Origin: Candidatus Metalachnospira gallinarum
GTDB lineage: Bacteria; Bacillota; Clostridia; Lachnospirales; Anaerotignaceae
Assembly: GCA_904378045.1 (NCBI GenBank)
Contig: CAJFHC010000029.1
Location: 1 to 35,328 of the forward strand
Direction: 5' to 3'
Length of the DNA: 35,328 nucleotides
Shown here: positions 22,861-29,744 of the stretch, piece by piece
Layout: each line of letters opens with the position of its first letter
Numbering within the stretch: position 1 is the stretch's first letter
Translations under genes and position numbers: made by a program
Notes under the pieces: model-generated
The model's database searches: none
The model's input: only the letters and a program-made list of their open reading frames with translations
What the model was told of the DNA's origin: nothing

Positions 22861-24342
22861 TTACGCCCAAAAATCATTGAGCTCGCTGAGGGAGAGCATT
22901 TTTATGACCATTCCGCCGTATCTTTCCATAAATTCCGGCAGGGAAGCCGCGGGATAATGGGCGACGGCCTCGGAGTTTTTAAGGGATTCCACGTATTCGG
23001 TTATGCCGCTTATGAGCCCCTCGTTAATTATGCTGTAAAACTGAGGCCCCAGACCTGTGCTGAAATGCTTTATATTTTTGAGGAACAGCTTTTTATGGTT
23101 GTTGAACAGAGAAAAATTGACCAGCTTCTGGGAGTACGGTATTTTTTCCTCGTCTATGACATAAAAATTAAGCCTGTCGTTGCGCCTGCAAATGTTAAGC
23201 AGGTGCTCGATATGAGCCTGCCTGTCCTCCAGCGACATTTTGTGCATAACGTCGGTAAAGTAAAGATCACCGCTTTCTATATACTTCATTATTGTGGACT
23301 TCAATATGAAAAAATCCGCCCTTTCCTTGGAGAAAATATCGTCCCAAGTAACTATGAGCTTGCGGAAAAATTTTTCCATATATTCGTCAAAGCCCTGCTC
23401 CCTGGCGGAAACGATTATTTTTTCGATCATCTCCGGCGGCAGGAAAAATTCGCAGCCCCTGGCCAGAAACATCTGAAAATCGCCGTAGGCGTAAAAATTG
23501 CTGCGGTATCCGGTCTGCATCATTTCCCTGGCGGTGGTCGCCATTATAAGAAGATGGTTTATCTTGAAAAGCGACTGCGCCCTCTCGTATATATCCCGTA
23601 CCTTTTCCGGGTCGGTTATAACGACAGCGAGGGTGATCCTTCCCGAGGAATCCACGGAACAGAGCACAGCGGCGCGATCCTTCACCACGATCAGGTTCTG
23701 ATTCTTGAAATTTGAATCGTCGTAAAAGTCAAAGGAAATATAGTGGTACTTGTTTATGAATCCATACAGCGGAAGAAAATCGCCGCCGGACAGCTCGGAC
23801 GTGTTTATTCCTATCCTTATCCTTATGGGCGAAGCCACGTCCGGATCGGCTTCCGCCTCGATGGGAATGTTTTTGAGCATGGATATTATATCGAATGTGC
23901 AAAGCGCCTCCACCGGCTCCGGCGAGGTGAGCATCATTGCCGGGAGCTCGTGGGTCATATAGTCTACTATATCCCTGCGGTTGGAGAGCACCCGGGCATG
24001 GTGGATGACGTTTTTCCTTACCTGGCTGTCGTTGAACGAGAGGGATCTTTTGAACGCCTCTTTAAGCATGGTATAAATATAAGTCTCAAGCTGCTCGTCC
24101 CTGACGCTGACGGAAAACTCCGCGCAGAAGGCGTCCAGATCGCCGTTATTTTTTATTTCCCCGGCAAACGCCTTGGCCAGGTTCCTGTTTACGTTTCCGG
24201 CCACCCTTGCCGCCGGCAGCTTTGACTTGTTGCACCATTTGCTTATATACGATATATCGTATCCGGCTATGTCCGCCGCCGCCGACATTTTCATATCCGT
24301 AAAACGTATAAGTTTTTTAAGCACCTCTCCGTAATCGCTCAT
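22861..24342 (-). CDS. Large helix-turn-helix regulator-like protein of unknown family
   Basis: This 493-residue protein has an N-terminal helix-turn-helix: SAAADIAGYDISYISKWCNK is followed by KLPAARVAGNVNRNLAKAFA. The remaining 430 residues are mixed helix and strand with no motif I recognise; no kinase, AAA+ or sugar-binding signature is seen. I start it at the ATG at 24342, about 10 bases after AAGGAAGG; an upstream in-frame start would add 42 AT-rich, unlikely residues. It is divergent from the acyl-CoA operon across 256 bases that hold a 17-base direct repeat, so it probably controls that operon and senses a metabolite or partner through the long C-terminal part. Confidence 0.7.
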   Translation of the reverse strand: MSDYGEVLKKLIRFTDMKMSAAADIAGYDISYISKWCNKSKLPAARVAGNVNRNLAKAFAGEIKNNGDLDAFCAEFSVSVRDEQLETYIYTMLKEAFKRSLSFNDSQVRKNVIHHARVLSNRRDIVDYMTHELPAMMLTSPEPVEALCTFDIISMLKNIPIEAEADPDVASPIRIRIGINTSELSGGDFLPLYGFINKYHYISFDFYDDSNFKNQNLIVVKDRAAVLCSVDSSGRITLAVVITDPEKVRDIYERAQSLFKINHLLIMATTAREMMQTGYRSNFYAYGDFQMFLARGCEFFLPPEMIEKIIVSAREQGFDEYMEKFFRKLIVTWDDIFSKERADFFILKSTIMKYIESGDLYFTDVMHKMSLEDRQAHIEHLLNICRRNDRLNFYVIDEEKIPYSQKLVNFSLFNNHKKLFLKNIKHFSTGLGPQFYSIINEGLISGITEYVESLKNSEAVAHYPAASLPEFMERYGGMVIKMLSLSELNDFWA

Positions 24343-24401
24343 TGTACCCGATCCTTCCTTATTATTAATTATTTTCCCAATCCCTGTAATTTGATTATAG
24401 T

Positions 24402-24464
24402 AAATAAATTCAAATATGTAAACATAAATTTCGTCAAGTTTGAAGTCAAATAAATTCAAATATG
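24402..24464. promoter_or_regulatory. Direct repeats in the divergent control region
   Basis: AAATAAATTCAAATATG occurs at 24402-24418 and 24448-24464, with starts 46 bases apart. The pair lies between the HTH gene and the acyl-CoA operon and is a candidate binding site for the HTH protein. Confidence 0.6.
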
Positions 24465-24530
24465 ACAACCGTGGAAAATTGAATAAAACAAAGTCCCATT
24501 GATTTCATTCCATATCAATTTTTACAGGCT

Positions 24531-24536
24531 TATAAT
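24531..24536 (+). promoter_or_regulatory. -10 box of the acyl-CoA operon
   Basis: A consensus TATAAT lies 62 bases before the VOC gene. The position 17 bases upstream reads TTCCAT, a poor -35 box, so an activator may be needed. The direct repeats lie 67 and more bases upstream. Confidence 0.55.
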
Positions 24537-24598
24537 ACAGTCAATGAAAAAATACAGTAAACCATTGGCACATTAGAAACGAAAAGGAGAGGTTATAA

Positions 24599-25027
24599 AT
24601 GGGAATGGAAAAATACAGAATGAGGATGCATCATGTCGGAATCGTGCTTCCCACCATTGAGGCGGCAAAGGAAGTAATGGATACTATCGGAGTTGAGATC
24701 GACTACACGGGATATGTGAAGGCCTACACATCGGATCTTATTTTCACGAAATACGGCCCCAACGAAAGCCCCATCGAATTCATCATCCCCAGAGGAGGAG
24801 TTCTTGCCGAGTACAATAAGGGCAAGGGCGGCATCGCTCACATCTGCATCGAGGTAAACGACATCAAGGGCGCTACAGAGGAGCTTATATCAAAAGGATT
24901 TGAAATGCTCGAGAAAGAGCCCGTTGAGGGAACGGAGGACATCATCGTAAACTTCCTTCGCCCCAAATATTCTCACGGAATACTTATTGAGCTTGCCCAG
25001 ACGGTGGCTCCTATAAAAAGAAACTAA
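24599..25027 (+). CDS. VOC/glyoxalase-fold protein, methylmalonyl-CoA epimerase-like
   Basis: This 142-residue VOC-fold protein has two beta-alpha-beta-beta-beta modules. Likely metal ligands are H12 (MHHVGIVL), E60 (SPIEFI), H81 (GIAHICIEV) and E131 (GILIEL), the arrangement found in methylmalonyl-CoA epimerase. The first module lacks the usual DxxF pattern of well-studied epimerases, so another acyl-CoA or acid substrate is possible. It leads an operon with a CoA-transferase and an acyl-CoA dehydrogenase. AAAGGAGAGG precedes the ATG. Confidence 0.78.
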   Translation: MGMEKYRMRMHHVGIVLPTIEAAKEVMDTIGVEIDYTGYVKAYTSDLIFTKYGPNESPIEFIIPRGGVLAEYNKGKGGIAHICIEVNDIKGATEELISKGFEMLEKEPVEGTEDIIVNFLRPKYSHGILIELAQTVAPIKRN

Positions 25028-25066
25028 GAAAAACTTTAAAAACTGATATAAACGGAGGTCTCAGGA

Positions 25067-26620
25067 ATGAAAAAAGTAAAAGTTTTACAGCCGTCGGAGA
25101 TAGCGGCTCTTATAAAGGACGGAGAAACGATAGCCACGGGAGGATTTGTCGGCAGCGGCAGCCCCGAGGCCCTTTCAAAGGCTCTGGAGAAACGCTTTCT
25201 GGAAACAGGCTCACCCAGAGACCTTACATATATGTACGCCGCCGGACAGGGCAACCGTGACGGCAGCGGCTCCGACCACTTCGCCCACGAGGGTCTTGTG
25301 AAGAGAGTCATCGCCGGACACTGGAATATGGCTCCCAGACTTGGCCAGCTCGCCATGGACAATAAGATCGAGGCGTACAACATCCCCCAGGGCGTCATCT
25401 GCCATATGTACAGAGACATCGCGGCTCACAGAGTCGGAACGGTGACCCATGTCGGTCTCCACACGTTTGCCGATCCCAGAATAGAAGGATGCAAGCTGAA
25501 CGAAAGAACGACGGAGGACATCGTTGAGGTAATAAACATACTTGGCGAGGAAAGACTTATATTCAAGACAAGACCCATCGACGTCGTATTTTTAAGAGCT
25601 ACAAGCGCCGACGAAAACGGAAACATCTCCATGGAAAGGGAGGTTTGCCCCGTTGACGCCACTGCAATGGCCCTTGCCGCGAAAAACAGCGGCGGAAGGG
25701 TATACGTTCAGGTCGAGAGACTGGTCAAGGCCGGAACCATCGATCCAAAACTCGTAAAAATACCCGGAATACTTGTTGACGCCGTAGCCGTTGCCGATCC
25801 CGAGGATCATCCCCAGAGCTTCGGACACACTTACGACCCTACCCTCACAGGCGAGGCCGTCGCTCCCGATACCGAATCGGAGCCCCTTCCCCTTTCGGCA
25901 AAGAAGATCATCGGCAGAAGAGCGGCCATGGAACTCAGGGAAAACAGCGTCGTAAACCTTGGCATCGGAGCTCCCGAATATGTTTCGGCCGTAGCCAATG
26001 AGGAAGGCATCGGAGATTATATAACGCTCACCGTTGAGGGCGGCCCCGTTGGAGGAATACCCCTCGGAGGCTCACAGTTCGGAGCGTCAAGAAACGCCGA
26101 CTGCTACTTTGATCAGAACGTGATGTTCGACCTCTACGACGGCGGCGGACTCGACCAGGCTTACCTCGGACTTGCCCAGGCCGATGAAAACGGAAACGTA
26201 AACGTATCCAGATTCGGCCCCAGGATAGCCGGCTGCGGCGGATTTATCGACATAACGCAGAACGCCAAGAGAGTTTATTTCTGCGGAACATTCACCGCCG
26301 GCGGACTTAAGACAAGCATAAAAGACGGAAAACTCGTCATCGAAAACGAGGGACGCGAGCCCAAATTCATCAAACAGGTGGAGCAGATAACATTCAGCGG
26401 AAACTTTGCCGCCGAAAAAGGACAGCCCGTTATGTATATAACCGAGAGAGCCGTGTTCGAGCTCAGAAAGGACGGCGTATATCTTACGGAAGTCGCTCCC
26501 GGAATCGACATCAAGACGCAGATAATCGACGTTATGGGCTTCGAGCCTAAGATCGACGGCGAAGTAAAACTGATGGACGAAAGAATTTTCAAAGACGAGA
26601 TAATGGGACTTAAAAAGTAA
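25067..26620 (+). CDS. Class I acyl-CoA:carboxylate CoA-transferase (propionate/acetate CoA-transferase type)
   Basis: This 517-residue protein has the alpha and beta halves of a class I CoA-transferase fused in one chain, as in Clostridium propionicum Pct (about 524 residues) and YdiF. The glycine loop IATGGFVGSGSPEAL is near the N-terminus. The catalytic Glu is E324 in VEGGPVGG, the same number as in Pct. NLGIGAPEYVS opens the second half. It moves CoA between acetyl- or propionyl-CoA and another acid. With the acyl-CoA dehydrogenase next to it, it probably activates a short organic acid for reduction or oxidation. GGAGGTCTC precedes the ATG. Confidence 0.9.
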   Translation: MKKVKVLQPSEIAALIKDGETIATGGFVGSGSPEALSKALEKRFLETGSPRDLTYMYAAGQGNRDGSGSDHFAHEGLVKRVIAGHWNMAPRLGQLAMDNKIEAYNIPQGVICHMYRDIAAHRVGTVTHVGLHTFADPRIEGCKLNERTTEDIVEVINILGEERLIFKTRPIDVVFLRATSADENGNISMEREVCPVDATAMALAAKNSGGRVYVQVERLVKAGTIDPKLVKIPGILVDAVAVADPEDHPQSFGHTYDPTLTGEAVAPDTESEPLPLSAKKIIGRRAAMELRENSVVNLGIGAPEYVSAVANEEGIGDYITLTVEGGPVGGIPLGGSQFGASRNADCYFDQNVMFDLYDGGGLDQAYLGLAQADENGNVNVSRFGPRIAGCGGFIDITQNAKRVYFCGTFTAGGLKTSIKDGKLVIENEGREPKFIKQVEQITFSGNFAAEKGQPVMYITERAVFELRKDGVYLTEVAPGIDIKTQIIDVMGFEPKIDGEVKLMDERIFKDEIMGLKK

Positions 26621-26669
26621 ATTTAAAAAGCACGAAGCTTTTTGAAACCTTAAAAAGGAGGATATTATT

Positions 26670-27821
26670 ATGAATTTTGAGTTTAACGAAAACCAGAACG
26701 ATCTCAGAATGATGGTAAGAGAGCTTGCCGAGAAGGAGATCGGCCCCAGAGCAAAGGAAAACGACGAGAAGGATGTGTTCCCCGTTGACATTTTCAAAAT
26801 GATGGCCGATATGGGTCTTACGGGAATCGGCGTTCCCGAGGAATACGGCGGACCCGAGGCTACAGACATCGAGAGAATGATCGCCATCGAGGAGATCGCT
26901 AAAAAGGACGGAGCCGTTGCTACTATCCTTGCCGTTCACGGTATGCTTATTCAGGCGCTCGTTAAATACGGCACCGAGGAGCAGAAAAAGAGATTCCTTC
27001 CCAAAATCGCCGAGGAAGGATATTACACAGCATTCGCTCTTACGGAGCCCGGAGCCGGCTCAGATCCCGCTTCAGCTAAGACAACGGCTGTTTACGACGC
27101 TGAGACAGACGAATACATCCTTAACGGAAACAAATGCTTCATCACAGGCGGAGCGAGAGCGGACGCCATCCTTGTATTCGCTCTTACGGATCCCTCAAAG
27201 GGAGCCAAAGGAATGTCAGCCTTTATCGTAGAAAAGGGAATGAAGGGCTTCAGCACAGGAAAGATCGAGGACAAGATGGGAATCAGATGCTCCGAGACAG
27301 CAGAGCTTTTCTTTGACGACTGCCGAGTACCCGCGGCCAACAGACTTGGCGAGGAAGGCAAAGGCTTTGGAATCGCCATGGGATCTCTTGACGGAGCGAG
27401 GGTAGGCGTAGGAGCCATAGCTTTAGGCCTTGCCGAGGGAGCTCTTGAGGAATCACTTAGCTATGTTAACCAGAGAGTGCAGTTTGGCAAACCCATCGCG
27501 GCGCTTCAGGGAATCCAGTGGTACATCGCGGATATGGCTACGGAGATCGAAGCCGCAAAATGGCTCGTATACCATGCCGCATATCTGAGAACAGAAGGCA
27601 AGCCTTATACAAAAGAAGCGTCAATGGCAAAACTTTTCTGCTCCAAGATGGCAAGGGAAGTAACAAACCTCGCTATGCAGATCCATGGCGGATACGGATA
27701 TATGAAGGAGTATGCCGTAGAGAGAATGTACAGGGACGCTAAGATCACGGAGATCTACGAGGGAACAAGCGAGATCCAGAAAGTGATCATCTCAAAACAG
27801 GTAATGTCCGCTAAAAAGTAA
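26670..27821 (+). CDS. Short-chain acyl-CoA dehydrogenase
   Basis: This 383-residue FAD enzyme of the acyl-CoA dehydrogenase family has the flavin/substrate motif FALTEPGAGSDPAS and the conserved C-terminus GGYGYMKEYAVERMYRDAKI then YEGTSEIQ. E364 in that block is the likely catalytic base, in the butyryl-CoA dehydrogenase position. It oxidises an acyl-CoA or, in fermenters, reduces an enoyl-CoA. No etfA or etfB electron-transfer genes follow, so it must use electron partners encoded elsewhere. AAGGAGG precedes the ATG, 49 bases after the CoA-transferase. Confidence 0.93.
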   Translation: MNFEFNENQNDLRMMVRELAEKEIGPRAKENDEKDVFPVDIFKMMADMGLTGIGVPEEYGGPEATDIERMIAIEEIAKKDGAVATILAVHGMLIQALVKYGTEEQKKRFLPKIAEEGYYTAFALTEPGAGSDPASAKTTAVYDAETDEYILNGNKCFITGGARADAILVFALTDPSKGAKGMSAFIVEKGMKGFSTGKIEDKMGIRCSETAELFFDDCRVPAANRLGEEGKGFGIAMGSLDGARVGVGAIALGLAEGALEESLSYVNQRVQFGKPIAALQGIQWYIADMATEIEAAKWLVYHAAYLRTEGKPYTKEASMAKLFCSKMAREVTNLAMQIHGGYGYMKEYAVERMYRDAKITEIYEGTSEIQKVIISKQVMSAKK

Positions 27822-27836
27822 TATACGGAGGCCGCT

Positions 27837-28004
27837 GTGAAAGAATTTTATGTGGAAATAACGGAAATATTTCAGAAAACGGTGAAAGTTGAGGCCGAGG
27901 ACGGGGACAACGCCCTGCTGAGAGCCCGGGAGCGCTACGACCGAGGGGAATATTCCGTAAAACCCTCGGAAATAGTGGCGGCGGAATTTGATATAAAGCC
28001 ATAA
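27837..28004 (+). CDS. DpnD/PcfM-like small protein
   Basis: This 55-residue protein starts KEFYVEITEIFQKTVKVEAE and continues DNALLRARERYDRGEYSVKP, matching the DpnD/PcfM-like domain found in small proteins of Bacillota. It uses a GTG start with GGAGG five bases upstream and lies 15 bases after the acyl-CoA dehydrogenase, so it is probably cotranscribed. Function is unknown. Confidence 0.68.
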   Translation: MKEFYVEITEIFQKTVKVEAEDGDNALLRARERYDRGEYSVKPSEIVAAEFDIKP

Positions 28005-28337
28005 TGGCGGCGCGGAGCGCCTTAAGCGAAAAGTCTTATGGACTTTCCGCTTGATTGCCGGAGGGGACACGGAAAGTTCCGAAAAAACTTTCCGTGTCAG
28101 GCCGTGGCTGAAATTCAGGCATTGTTCGCCGGTGGAAATGAATTCCTCCGGCGGGCAAAGGCCAGGCAAAGACACGTCAAAGGCTGAAACTGATTTCAAA
28201 AATTTAGTCTTGTTATCGGTAGTTATATCTCTTACATAATTTGGCATTAAGTGAAGTTAAATATTAGGCTATGGGCGCCGGTGGAAGTCAATTCCGCCGG
28301 CGTTTTTAGTTACACAAATGTGTTTACCGAAACTATG
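28005..28337. repeat. Hairpin array after the acyl-CoA operon
   Basis: No gene is seen. Successive inverted repeats include AAGCG-AAAGTC/GACTTT-CGCTT (about 28025-28052), CACGGAAAGTT/AACTTTCCGTG (28068-28098), CGCCGGTGGAA/TTCCTCCGGCG (28127-28153) and CGCCGGTGGAA/TTCCGCCGGCG (28276-28302). The last is followed by five T residues and probably ends the acyl-CoA operon. Confidence 0.75.
28276..28307 (+). terminator. Probable terminator of the acyl-CoA operon
   Basis: An 11-bp, GC-rich stem with one wobble pair closes a GTCAA loop and is followed by TTTTT. It shares its GGAA/TTCC tip with the hairpin family in the repeats. Confidence 0.7.
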
Positions 28338-28552
28338 AACCAACTCAGTTTGTGCTATAGCTCCAAAACTACGAACACCGTGGGAATTCACTTCCCACGG
28401 TGTCCGATCAACTAAATTTTTACCTCTGCCTGAGTCCAAAAGTTTCCTTGGGAACTTTTGGACTCCTCACCGACAAAGAAGCGGAAAGCCCTCAAGGCTT
28501 TGCGCTTAGGCGCTCCGCGCCTCTTGGGAACTTTTGGACTCTCCACCGGCAA
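28338..28552 (+). repeat. Hairpin-mosaic direct repeat, left copy
   Basis: Shares long near-identical blocks with 29488-29697, from AACCAACTCAGT to CTCCACCGGCAA. It contains CACCGTGGGAA/TTCCCACGGTG (28376-28402), AGTCCAAAAGTT/AACTTTTGGACT, AAGCGGAAAGCC/GGCTTTGCGCTT and AGGCGC/GCGCCT. With the right copy it brackets the toxin-antitoxin pair. No start codon with a ribosome site is seen. Confidence 0.88.
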
Positions 28553-28654
28553 TTACAAGTCAAAAGTCCATAAGACTTTTGACTTAAGCGCTTAGGCGCT
28601 TCGCGCACTTTAATTTGTCACTGTCCGCTGTCTCCCTACTTATGTTTTTAAGCA
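28553..28654. repeat. Further hairpins between the mosaic repeat and repeat copy 3
   Basis: A 12-bp perfect stem AAGTCAAAAGTC/GACTTTTGACTT with CATAA loop lies at 28557-28585. AGGCGC/GCGC hairpin pieces follow. No gene is seen. Confidence 0.7.
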
Positions 28655-28682
28655 TAAAAAAACAAGATCAGAAATCTCGTTT
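28655..28682 (-). terminator. Terminator of the toxin-antitoxin operon, beyond repeat copy 3
   Basis: On the minus strand AACGAGAT and ATCTTGTT pair around TTCTG, followed by a run of T residues. Its 18-base core AGATCAGAAATCTCGTTT is repeated on the other side of repeat copy 3. Confidence 0.82.
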
Positions 28683-28877
28683 CAGACTGTCAAAAAACTA
28701 ATCCATTGTGAGCGGGAGGGTTCGGGAGTCGAAGGGACTCCTGAGTTTATTCCGCAGGCGGAATTCATTTCCGCCGAGGGCTTTTCGCAGAAATAGGGAT
28801 TTATTGCCTTAATTTAAACTCGAAAAAGTCCCGAAGGACTTTTTCGACACGCTGGAACGAGATCAGAAATCTCGTTT
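28665..28877. repeat. 18-bp direct repeats flanking repeat copy 3
   Basis: AGATCAGAAATCTCGTTT occurs at 28665-28682 and again at 28860-28877, on either side of repeat copy 3. The right copy touches the last base of the toxin stop codon. This looks like a target-site or hairpin duplication made when the repeat inserted. Confidence 0.8.
28686..28859 (-). repeat. Terminator-associated structured repeat, copy 3
   Basis: About 174 bp, nearly identical to copy 1, with a short extra CTTTTCGCAG segment shared in part with copy 2. It has the GGCGGAA/TTCCGCC hairpin (28757-28775) and the 11-bp CGAAAAAGTCC/GGACTTTTTCG hairpin. It sits between the toxin stop codon and the terminator of the toxin-antitoxin operon. 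Confidence 0.88.
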
Positions 28878-29143
28878 TAGTCATATACATCTCTTCTATG
28901 CCTTATTGTCAGCACAAGGATTATTATTTTTTCGTCCATTATTTCAGCTATTATTCTGTAATCCCCTACACGGTATCTCCACTGGCCGGAGCGGTTAGCT
29001 GTCAGTCCTTTTCCGTGCAGCCTTGGATCCTCGCAGCCCACAAGATTTTTTTCTATCCAGCCAATTATTAGAGCGGCTGTGTACTTATCCAGCTTTTTTA
29101 ATTCCTTAACGGCTCGCGGCGTATATTCGACCTCATATTTCAT
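28877..29143 (-). CDS. RelE/ParE-family toxin
   Basis: This 88-residue toxin starts MKYEVEYTPRAVKELKKLDK and continues LHGKGLTANRSGQWRYRVGDYRIIAEI, the standard RelE/ParE fold with conserved basic residues and a final Tyr (RHRRDVYD). RelE-type toxins cut mRNA on the ribosome, ParE-type toxins poison gyrase; this one looks closer to RelE. It starts 4 bases after the antitoxin stop. GGAGCTG precedes the ATG. Confidence 0.93.
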   Translation of the reverse strand: MKYEVEYTPRAVKELKKLDKYTAALIIGWIEKNLVGCEDPRLHGKGLTANRSGQWRYRVGDYRIIAEIMDEKIIILVLTIRHRRDVYD

Positions 29144-29147
29144 TTTA

Positions 29148-29369
29148 TTATTTCAGCTCCAACATCTTTTTAACTTCTTCGTGCGTGTAGGTAACAGGGT
29201 TATTTTTGTATTCTTCCATCGCTTTATTGTACGCTGTCAGGTCAAATTCATCCTCTATACGCTCTAACACGGTCTGACGTATCATTTCCGAAACTGTCAT
29301 ATTTTTAAGCTCAGCGTATTTTTTTATAAGCGTTGAATCCTCGTCGCTCAGTCTTAATGAAATAGTCAT
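29148..29369 (-). CDS. RelB-like antitoxin (ribbon-helix-helix, DUF6290 type)
   Basis: This 73-residue antitoxin starts MTISLRLSDEDSTLIKKYAE and continues LKNMTVSEMIRQTVLERIED, a ribbon-helix-helix DNA-binding domain. A helical tail (ALMEEYKNNPVTYTHEE-like region) wraps the toxin in relatives. I start it at the ATG at 29369, with AAAGGGG eight bases upstream; a longer in-frame opening adds 33 residues of unlikely composition. It should neutralise the toxin and repress its own promoter. Confidence 0.9.
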   Translation of the reverse strand: MTISLRLSDEDSTLIKKYAELKNMTVSEMIRQTVLERIEDEFDLTAYNKAMEEYKNNPVTYTHEEVKKMLELK

Positions 29370-29487
29370 ATACAACACCCCTTTCTCTGTAATACATTGT
29401 ATTACATAACATCCCGTCCTGTCAATAGTGTTTGCGAAAAAGGGAATTTCTAAAACAGTTTGTCCCATTTTTCAAATATCGCCTAAT

Positions 29488-29743
29488 AACCAACTCAGTC
29501 TATAACTTCAAAACTACGAACACCGTGGGAATTCATTTCCCACGGTGTCCGATCAACTAAATTTTTACCTTTGCCTGAGTTCAAAAGTTTCCTTGGGAAC
29601 TTTTGGACTCTCCACCGGCAAACAAGCGGAAAGCCCTCAAGGCTTTGCGCTTAGGCGCTCCGCGCCTCTCGGGAACTTTTGGACTCTCCACCGGCAAACA
29701 AGCGGAAAGCCCTCAAGGCTTTGCGCTTAGGCGCCTCACGCCT
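29488..29743 (+). repeat. Hairpin-mosaic direct repeat, right copy
   Basis: Near-identical to 28338-28552 over most of its length, including the CACCGTGGGAA/TTCCCACGGTG hairpin (29521-29547), and then extended by one extra unit. Its end runs into the stop codon of the carboxymuconolactone decarboxylase-like gene. No ribosome site or gene is evident in its open frames. Confidence 0.88.
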
Positions 29744-29744
29744 C
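29595..29744 (+). repeat. 76-bp tandem duplication inside the right mosaic repeat
   Basis: A unit from GGGAACTTTTGGACTCTCC to the AGGCGC hairpin is repeated twice with a 76-base period (29595-29670, 29671-29744). The left mosaic copy has one full unit, so the extra unit is a local gain here. Confidence 0.85.

Noticed and set aside
24599..25027. Confident methylmalonyl-CoA epimerase (mce)
   Set aside because: The metal ligands fit, but no methylmalonyl-CoA mutase or decarboxylase genes are near and some epimerase landmarks are missing. Left as epimerase-like.
27837..28004. A possible frameshift near the end of the DpnD-like gene
   Set aside because: A first reading counted one A too many in the run near 27959. 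Rereading, and agreement with the opposite-strand translation, show four A residues and an intact 55-residue frame.
29545..29730. Open frame across the right mosaic repeat as a gene
   Set aside because: It consists of hairpin repeat sequence, has no ribosome site, and its protein repeats simply mirror the DNA duplication.
29595..29744. CRISPR-like repeat array
   Set aside because: There are only two 76-base units with no spacers between them and no cas genes. It is a simple tandem duplication.
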